Shown one piece after another: positions 57,623 through 64,000 of a stretch of 64,000 nt of DNA; the first letter of the stretch is position 1; every line of letters begins with the position of its first letter. Position numbers and translations under genes: made by a program. Location: the NCBI RefSeq assembly GCF_000264905.1, contig NW_006763131.1, forward strand, positions 1,589,063-1,653,062, in the 5' to 3' direction. The notes beneath the pieces were generated by a model. That model did not search any database. It was given only the letters and a program-made list of their open reading frames with translations, and was not told the DNA's origin. Origin of the DNA: Stereum hirsutum FP-91666 SS1 (taxonomy: Eukaryota > Basidiomycota > Agaricomycetes > Russulales > Stereaceae).

Positions 57623-59243
57623 CTACGCAAAAATAGCAAGGCGAGGGTCGATCTCGGCCGGGTCATTCAACTGTAAAGTGAGTCATCAATATTTCTTGCT
57701 GCCAGAGGTAAGGAGTCCTATTCCGAAGTACTCACCCTCAGGTCAATGTTCAACGAAGTAATTTCCTTCAATTCCTCATCAGTCAAGTTAAAGTCGTTGC
57801 TACCCAAGTTATGCACGATACGCTCCAAAGAATTGCTCTTTGGGATTACCGCAATCCCCCTCTGCGTGGCCCATCGGAGCAGGATTTGTGCCGGGCCTGC
57901 TCCAGATTATTAGCAGCCATACCTGTGCACTCCAGACCGCAACAACATTTGCGGTAAACTGGCTTACTTGTGTTGTGTGCCCGCGCTGCCTTCACCACAT
58001 AATCCTGCTCCATCAGACTCTTGTGTCCCTTGTCTATTCCCAACTCGACATAACTCTGCGGACCGAACGAGGAGTACCCCGTAATTGCTATGCCAAGCTG
58101 CTTGGCCAGCTTGACCATCGCATCCTGGGTCAGATACGGGTGCAGCTCTATCTGGAGCACTTGAGGCTCGTAGCGAGCATAGCGCAGTAGGTCTAGAAGC
58201 AGGCTTCCTCCCATGTTACTTCATATACACTTTCGGGTCAGTAGCAATCGTAGTCAACGCCGGAAGTGCATACTTGCATACCTGACGCCGATATTCTTTG
58301 TCTTCCCCTCGTCAACCAGCTCCTCCATGGCCTTCCAGGTCTCCGAAAAAGGTGTGTTCTCTTTGTGACCGTATCCGTCAATGACAGGTTCGTCGGAAGC
58401 ATGCGCAGTGGCGACTCACGCAGATGAGCCTTTCCATCGTCACCAAACCACCCCGGCGGGTATCGGTGTTCCGGGTCGACGTATTTCAAGCAAATGGGGA
58501 AGTGAACCAAGTAAAGGTCGAAGTAATCGATACCCCACAACCCAAGCTGCCTCTTCGCTGAGGCTTTGGCCTAGTCAATGAGAATTGCGAGCCACCGTAA
58601 GTCGCTTACCCGCCATAAAACCAATGCATTTCACTGACGTGTTCGTAGGCGTGGAAGGTGACCCAGAGCTGCGAAAACAATTGCGTCACAATGGCATGCC
58701 TTCAACAATGACTCTTCTACGCACCTTTGAGGTAATGACTTATCGAGAGAGCTTTAGCTTGCCGGTTCGGATTCAACAGGACCGTCAACTCACAAAGTTC
58801 TTCACGTTTAACAATCCCGTCTTTCAGCGCCCTGCGTACACCTTCCCCAGCTTCTACCTCATTTCCATAGTCACCAGCGCCGTCGAGAAGGCGATAGCCG
58901 GCCTTGATCGCATTGTAGACGGTCTGCACATAACAAAATTCAGCATGGACTGTAACTCTAATATTAGCGACTTACATCTGCGCAGTCACTCTTCGTGACC
59001 TGATGTGCACGTTTCATTCAATATCATCTTCTGTAGTGTGTTTGAAAAGTCAGACCTTCCAGAGCCCAAACCTGTGGATGGTGCACCGGTCAGTAACTCT
59101 ACACCTCTAGCTGAGGGCATGATAACTCACCCGATCAATGGCATCTACGCGTAGTAAACACCACGTATCAGCAAACACTATCATCCCTTCGTACGATCCT
59201 CACGCACCTTCTGCCCTGTTCTCTTCAAAACAACTGTGGCCAT
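57623..59243 (-). CDS. Aldo-keto reductase, D-xylose reductase-like
   Basis: NAD(P)H-dependent aldo-keto reductase of the AKR2 (xylose reductase) type, which would reduce D-xylose or similar aldehydes to polyols in the cytosol. Small exons join in frame: [50 protein letters not shown] with NEVEAGEG. The catalytic tetrad is complete: Asp in LLDGA, Tyr in DYGNE, Lys in FITSK, His in YLVHFP. The Lys is encoded by a 14-nt microexon (58725-58738). [14 protein letters not shown] and [13 protein letters not shown] are typical of xylose reductases, as is the cofactor motif [10 protein letters not shown] (IPKS, NADPH 2'-phosphate binding) in the exon near 57840. The last exon ends [15 protein letters not shown]. 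The gene has about ten introns. A TATA-like box (TATATA, 59349-59354) lies about 105 bases upstream. Confidence 0.88.
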
Positions 59244-60634
59244 ATCTAACGATACCTGTCTCGGCTTGTGCTTGGTGTCCTGTAACTGTATCTCGCGTCG
59301 ACCTGGAAGGAAAGAGACGTATCACCACGTCCTGCCTCGTTCCCTAGCTATATACCAGCAACGTCATCTCGGAGAAACTAGAAGCTCGAGAGGTCGGACG
59401 TCCTAGGATCACAACTGTGTATCCCTATGGGCACCCGCCTCGGAACGCCTTTGTGTACACGAGACGCGTCCAATCGGACTTACTGGCTAACAGCAGACGG
59501 CTTGCTCGTATATTTTGAGTTCGTTGAAGTCATCCGAGTCCACAATTGCACTGAAGTTAGCAGTGAAGCAGTGCAGGCGAAACGTACTGCCGTCGACACT
59601 CAGGTGTTATCCATCGATGTCAACATGACGACTTATCTCCTCTAGATTGTCCTGCTTTGAAGGTTATATGGGGGTGGTTAAATCTGATTAGATTTGAGGG
59701 GTGAGAAAGATATTATACCTCATGACCTCATGCTCGCACGAAGCGTCGTGTGCCATAAAGAGCTCGAGTCGTCGATCATTGGACGATGGTAGTTTAATAC
59801 CATGGTGGACAGGGACTGAATTCGAAGGTTCAGTGGTAGTGTGGCGTTCGTGGCTGGGTGGCGACTCGTTGGCGGGAGCAGTGGTAGTCTCACACATGTA
59901 TCCCAGTAATCCGCGCAATATATCATTTTCCATCACAGTACAGTTGTCTGGCATAAGACAAAGGTACGTCTTGAAACGGGCGGTTCCTAAAAGGACAACC
60001 ACACCACGATCCTCCAGGACCTCGGTGCCCCCCAACGATTCAAAATTTCGAGGACATAGGCACAAAGACAGTCCAAATGCACACCACAGTAGCCCGAGTC
60101 ACGGTCTCAGACTGCTCCGACATGCGCCGGGTATCACAATGTCGTACTCAAACCTATGTATCTTGTTCATTCAAAGCCAGTCCCCGGTCGCTGGCATGCT
60201 GGCATGTTGGCAGGACAAGACCAATACTTGATTAAGGCACAAGAGCGACTCAAACGGGTCTCTGGACCAAACGGGCTTTTTTCGAGACGCCGCGGGGAGA
60301 TGATCGACGTCGGCGTTTGAGCCTTTGAACGTTGAGACACGAGAGATTGAGATACCGCTGTCAATCCTGGATCTCGAATCTTGTACGCGAGTAAGTTATT
60401 GGTCGACCCAGACCTCGAGATAAAATGGAGTTATACATAGCAGGATCGACCGGCGGCCATGGAAGCGACAAATTCGCCCTGAACCCAAACACCAGCAGTT
60501 CGGGCAAGACAATATCATCAGCACTGTGACATACGCATTAGCAGCCATAATCCACTGTGCGCGTGGCCTAGTTGAGAGTAGCGATCACAAACACAAGAAT
60601 ATACACACGGAAATATACGACACACCAAGCCACC
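59244..60634. other. Intergenic 1.4 kb
   Basis: Between the aldo-keto reductase start and the Rsc9-like stop. Overlapping open frames near 59688-60231 on both strands (about 125 and 176 codons) have no recognisable domain and were not called. Nothing else was seen apart from the TATA-like box at 59349-59354. Confidence 0.45.
59349..59354 (-). promoter_or_regulatory. TATA-like box of the aldo-keto reductase gene
   Basis: TATATA on the minus strand about 105 bases before the ATG. Confidence 0.4.
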
Positions 60635-62848
60635 CTACAGCGAAGCCTGCACCATCTCCTCAATCCACCCCATCAACGTCTCCTCCTTAATCCTCACCTG
60701 CTCCAACAACCTCCTGACGCCCACAAACGCCTTCTTCCCCTTCCTCGCGCCCTCCTCTTCCTCTTCCTCCATCGCCACAACCTCCGCCTCGTCCTCCTCC
60801 CCAAGTTCCTCCTCCTCCACGACCCCCGGAAACCCAAAATGATTCCCATCGACGCGCGGAGCAGCCTCGACCGTCGCGAACGCCGTGCGGAATAATATCC
60901 GAATGCATAGCAGTGAAGTTAATGCGCTCGAGGGCGGGTCGATGAGGGGGACGGGGTAGGAAAGGATGGCGGATCGAGGTGGTGGGGGTTTACGTGTCGT
61001 TGGATCGGGAGTGGGGTATGGATCGTCTTCTGAGGGTAATGTGATTGTGTTACCCTGCTCGGGATGTTTTGCGTCCGGTTGTGCTTTTGGGAGATGCGTG
61101 AGGACGTGTGCTCGGAGTCGTGTTTTTGGTAATGCACCCTGAGAGCATGTCGCCCATTGGCATTGTCCCTCTGTCTCTGTTTGTTGCTCCTGCTCCTGGC
61201 CCTCGCCACTCCCGTTGATGTGCTCCAAAACATGATCATAAAGTTCACCGGCAGAACTCCATGGTGCGACCTGGCACTGCGACCGATTCCAATGACACCT
61301 GAATCGTTCGTTTGGGTTATCGACTTGTCGACGACCGACGCCACTGACGATGAATCTCGAGGGCTTGGTCGTCTCGATGACCATGGCTTGTGCGAGTGGA
61401 AAGACGAAGTTGACGTTCCTGATCACTTCTGAGGCGACGAGCAGTTGGTGGCGGTCTTGGTATGGGAGGAAGCTATCCCTGTATAGAGTCCATAGTTCGA
61501 CTTGCGTCACCTCCTTTTTTGGGTCGAAGAGGAACATTCTTCGCATCCTACAACACGACAGAGATATGCAAGCACAAATGAGCAACGGAATAGCACGACC
61601 AGAAAGATTATTATGAGAAAACCCACCACTCATAACACCGCTCCGGCTCCGGCATCGACGCCAACCCGTCCAACTCCTCCTTCGTAAGCTCATACGTCCT
61701 CGTCGCCACAACATGCGCCGGCGCCGTATGCACCTTCCCGCCCACATCCACCCTCACCTGATCCTCCACCTGCTCCGCAATAATCTGACACACCAGCAAC
61801 TTGAGCGTGCTCGGCATATCCCTATGCAACAAGAACGCCTTCGCCATCGGCGGATGCGATAGATGCGTATACAGATAATTCACGGCCGCGTCGAAGAGCT
61901 GCTTGTCCGTGAGCAGGGCGAGGTATCGTACCGCCGCCGTCAAAGCTGGCGAATCCGCCTTCACGTGCGGACCTGCAGAAGGCTCTGCGAGCAGAGCGTT
62001 GAGTGCGCTCAATGCGGCGATGATGATCGTCCTATTCGTCGTGTTCCCGACGATCTGCACCAGCGCGGGGATGGGGTTCGTCTCTTTCGGTGCTGAAGGC
62101 GATGGTAGAGTGAATGAAGGAGCGACGCACTGCAGAAACTCCAGAGCGTGGATCAAGAACTCCGTATTCGCGTCCGACGCGTCCGGGTGTACATTATACA
62201 GCGCAGAAAGCAATAGCGGACGAGTCTGCTTGTGCGCCGCGAGATCGCGCGCGTTCGTCTCGTTTCCGACGGCGGCGTTGCGCATGATGAACATCGCTTC
62301 GAGACCGAATTTGCGTTTGCGTTCTTCGTCGGGCGAGATGGAGAAGAGGGCGGAGAGGGTGGATGTGGAGGAGGGGCTGGCGCAGTTTGAGATGTACCAT
62401 TCTGGCCATTCGAAGAGGGCGTCGATCGTGTTGGGGAGAGTGCGCAGGAACCATCGGTCGTTGCAGCATAGGCGACAGAAACGGTCGAGGGCCCAGGAGA
62501 CTTCGGTATGTATGCCTGAGCGGAGGGCCAGGACCATACGATTACTGGTCGTCTGTTCGGTGTACCATCCTGTCAAGTCAGCAGTACACCTAGTCAGCCT
62601 GTCATTTTCATAAGAAAACCAAGAAAAATGGCAAGCGTACGTTCATAATCATCCGTAGTATTCGTCAATGGATTTGAAACAGCCACCGCTGCTGCAGAAG
62701 CCATCTGCACCGGTGCAGCCTGAACCTGCGCTCGAGCCTGAGGCAACGGCGTCGTAGCAGTCGTAGGCGTACGATACATAGGTTTCGCAGCGACGCGTGC
62801 GTTCGTCGGGATGGGTGTGCTCGGGTTCGTAGAGAAGGTCGTGAACAT
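60635..62848 (-). CDS. RSC-complex subunit Rsc9-like (ARID2/BAF200 relative), 687 aa
   Basis: Rsc9 is a subunit of the RSC/PBAF SWI/SNF-class chromatin remodeller. Three exons (62641-62848, 61627-62569, 60635-61547) sum to 688 codons including the stop. After a disordered Ala/Thr/Pro/Val N terminus comes an armadillo-like helical region: WYTEQTTSNRMVLALRSGIH, ALDRFCRLCCNDRWFLRTLP, and repeated ALxxLNALLAEPSA-type helices. A winged-helix-like block follows (ELWTLYRDSFLPYQDRHQLL, ASEVIRNVNFVFPLAQAMVI). Then there are two C2H2 fingers: CHWNRSQC...HVLEH and CQWATC...HVLTH. The tail is Glu-rich and ends in a helix. No clear ARID domain is visible. The ORF has no ATG before 62848 (upstream open sequence begins with TTG), which fixes the start. 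Confidence 0.82.
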
Positions 62849-63319
62849 CCTTTTATGGCCAGAGAGCGTCCCCTTTGAGCAGTTCGTCGAATCCAGCAAC
62901 TCGTTCTCAGAGCTAGAAATTGTGGTCACTGGTGCCTCGAAAGCGGAAAGGCGAGGTGCTTGAAGGGGGGCCACGTGATTGACGCGTCGCGTCGCGATCG
63001 GCAATTAGTAGTGTGGCGCGCCACTGGGAGGTTTCGCCATCATCTTCCAAGTACAACGCAAGTACACGGAAAATGTTTATTTGACTGGTATGTGAGGTGT
63101 AGGTACATGTTTCAGAGCGTTACAAATGAGTCTAGCCGTAGGTATGACAGCGAAGCGAGAGCGACTATAAACGTGAACGAGTCCAACAAAGTCCAAGAAA
63201 AAAAAATCACAGTCCAACATGAAACCAAAAAAGTAAGCGTACGTAGATGCAACCAGTAAAACAAGAACTAATAATGTCTGATAATAGTCATCTAAAGTCC
63301 ATCATCCTCATCGTGAAAC
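62849..63319. other. Intergenic
   Basis: About 470 bases: the 5' region of the Rsc9-like gene and the 3' region of the partial gene at the window end. Nothing was recognised. Confidence 0.45.
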
Positions 63320-64000
63320 TCAAATCAAGAACTCCGTAATCCCACTCAACACCCCACTCCAAAACGTATCCACCGTCTCCCTCTCGAACCCGTTCTGGTC
63401 ATATCCAAGACTAACAAACAACTTCCCCGCGAACGTATACCCAAACATCAACATGCCCCCATTTCTCTGCCTCGAGCCCGTAGTGAGGGTATGCAGCTTA
63501 AAGTCCGGGAACGTCGCATGCTTGTATATCCCGTCAAGGTTGCCCAGCAGCGACAGCCCAATCAACGCCGCAGACGGAGCGCGGGGTGCAACAGGAGCAG
63601 CATTCGAATCCATGGGCTTCGGAGCCGGAGCGACCCACGTCCCCTTCTCCTTCTCGTCGTCCTCCTTCGCCCATACCCTCGCTTGCTTCCCACGATTCGA
63701 CGAGATCTCCGTATTGTGCGACACGACCATAGGACTCTTCGCAGCTCGCGAACTCTGTTCCTTCGCCGCCCGCGCGCGAAGCCAGAACGTCTTCGTCGCG
63801 TCGCAGGAGGAGGGTATGAAGTTGGGGAGGATGACATTGAAGTAGCCGACAGCCAAGAACCAGAACGAGTCGTTCAAGGACTTGGGGTCGAAATACGGGC
63901 GGACATTGAGCGCGGCGTACATCATCCTGACATTCCACCGAGGAAACAATTTGTTGAGCCTAAATAAAATGAAAAGAAAGAAGGGAGCATCCGAGTACTC
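63320..64000 (-). CDS. 3' end of an unidentified, possibly acyltransferase, gene (partial)
   Basis: One minus-strand exon (63320-63959) follows an acceptor site at 63960-63961 and ends in a TGA-type stop at 63320; the gene continues past the window. The exon reads LNKLFPRWNVRMMYAALNVR at its start. The most conserved-looking block is NGGMLMFGYTFAGKLFVSLG with YDQNGF, then FWSGVLSGITEFLI. This pattern of a Gly-Tyr strand followed by a surface-helix tail resembles the C terminus of CoA-dependent acyltransferases (condensation-type fold), but the catalytic HXXXD is not in view, so this is only a guess. A central Lys/Glu/Ala-rich stretch (about 63610-63780) looks like a linker. The exon length and frame are well supported; the function is not. 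Confidence 0.45.
   Translation of the reverse strand, partial: EYSDAPFFLFILFRLNKLFPRWNVRMMYAALNVRPYFDPKSLNDSFWFLAVGYFNVILPNFIPSSCDATKTFWLRARAAKEQSSRAAKSPMVVSHNTEISSNRGKQARVWAKEDDEKEKGTWVAPAPKPMDSNAAPVAPRAPSAALIGLSLLGNLDGIYKHATFPDFKLHTLTTGSRQRNGGMLMFGYTFAGKLFVSLGYDQNGFERETVDTFWSGVLSGITEFLI

Noticed and set aside
57397..57666. N-terminal extension of the PB1 protein
   Set aside because: The frame is open and has ATG codons, but the PB1 domain starts at once after the ATG at 57396, and the extension overlaps the 3' end of the aldo-keto reductase gene.
59688..60231. Overlapping open frames on both strands
   Set aside because: Neither has a recognisable motif and they overlap completely; at most one could be real and nothing chooses between them.
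62849..63004. Upstream extension of the Rsc9-like protein
   Set aside because: The open frame before 62848 begins with TTG and has no ATG, so it was left out of the CDS.

Overview
This 64 kb window is nuclear DNA from a mushroom-forming basidiomycete (Agaricomycetes). The signs are short spliceosomal introns of about 50-70 nt in nearly every gene, a DUF6533 multispan protein, an F-box/LRR protein of the kind expanded in these fungi, and many best-recognised families with fungal signatures. The species cannot be named from the sequence. Genes lie on both strands with short gaps. There are no operons, no transposon with intact coding capacity, no rRNA or tRNA gene I can support, and no CRISPR array.

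Layout. 0.1-3.7 kb: a minus-strand F-box protein diverges from a plus-strand DUF6533 membrane protein. 4.3-8.2 kb: two minus-strand RNA-related genes, a NUFIP1/Rsa1-type box C/D snoRNP assembly factor and a three-KH-domain RNA-binding protein. 9.7-14.1 kb: an XlnR-like Zn2Cys6 regulator. 15.2-20.1 kb: an M16 (YOL098C-type) metalloprotease sharing a short divergent promoter with CPSF30/Yth1 (20.3-21.5 kb). 22.0-23.2 kb: a YjbQ/UPF0047 protein. 23.8-27.4 kb: a second Zn2Cys6 regulator. 28.2-33.3 kb: a membrane protein of unknown function diverging from a RhoGEF. 34.3-39.0 kb: a circularly permuted GTPase (GNL1 type) diverging from an AIF/AMID/FSP1-like oxidoreductase. 39.5-42.4 kb: a SAM methyltransferase. 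43.0-46.5 kb: the WD40 protein Nan1/Utp17 (WDR75). 47.0-50.2 kb: two tandem homeodomain genes. 50.7-52.6 kb: an F-box/LRR protein. 52.6-54.8 kb: a gene-poor stretch. 54.8-57.4 kb: a PB1-LIR-UBA-like protein. 57.6-59.2 kb: an aldo-keto reductase resembling D-xylose reductase. 60.6-62.8 kb: a Rsc9-like chromatin-remodeller subunit. 63.3 kb to the end: the 3' part of an unidentified, possibly acyltransferase, gene.

Most of the content is housekeeping: ribosome biogenesis (NUFIP1, Nan1, GNL1), mRNA processing (CPSF30, KH protein), chromatin and transcription. The most interesting items are a p62/SQSTM1-like architecture (PB1, DDWQRL LIR-type motif, C-terminal UBA-like segment, no ZZ finger) at 54.8-57.4 kb; a tandem pair of homeobox genes whose single introns interrupt the homeobox at the same codon and phase; and two microexons (15 and 14 nt) that carry a zinc-ligand cysteine and a catalytic lysine. 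All splice sites were inferred by eye from GT/AG sites, frame and family conservation.
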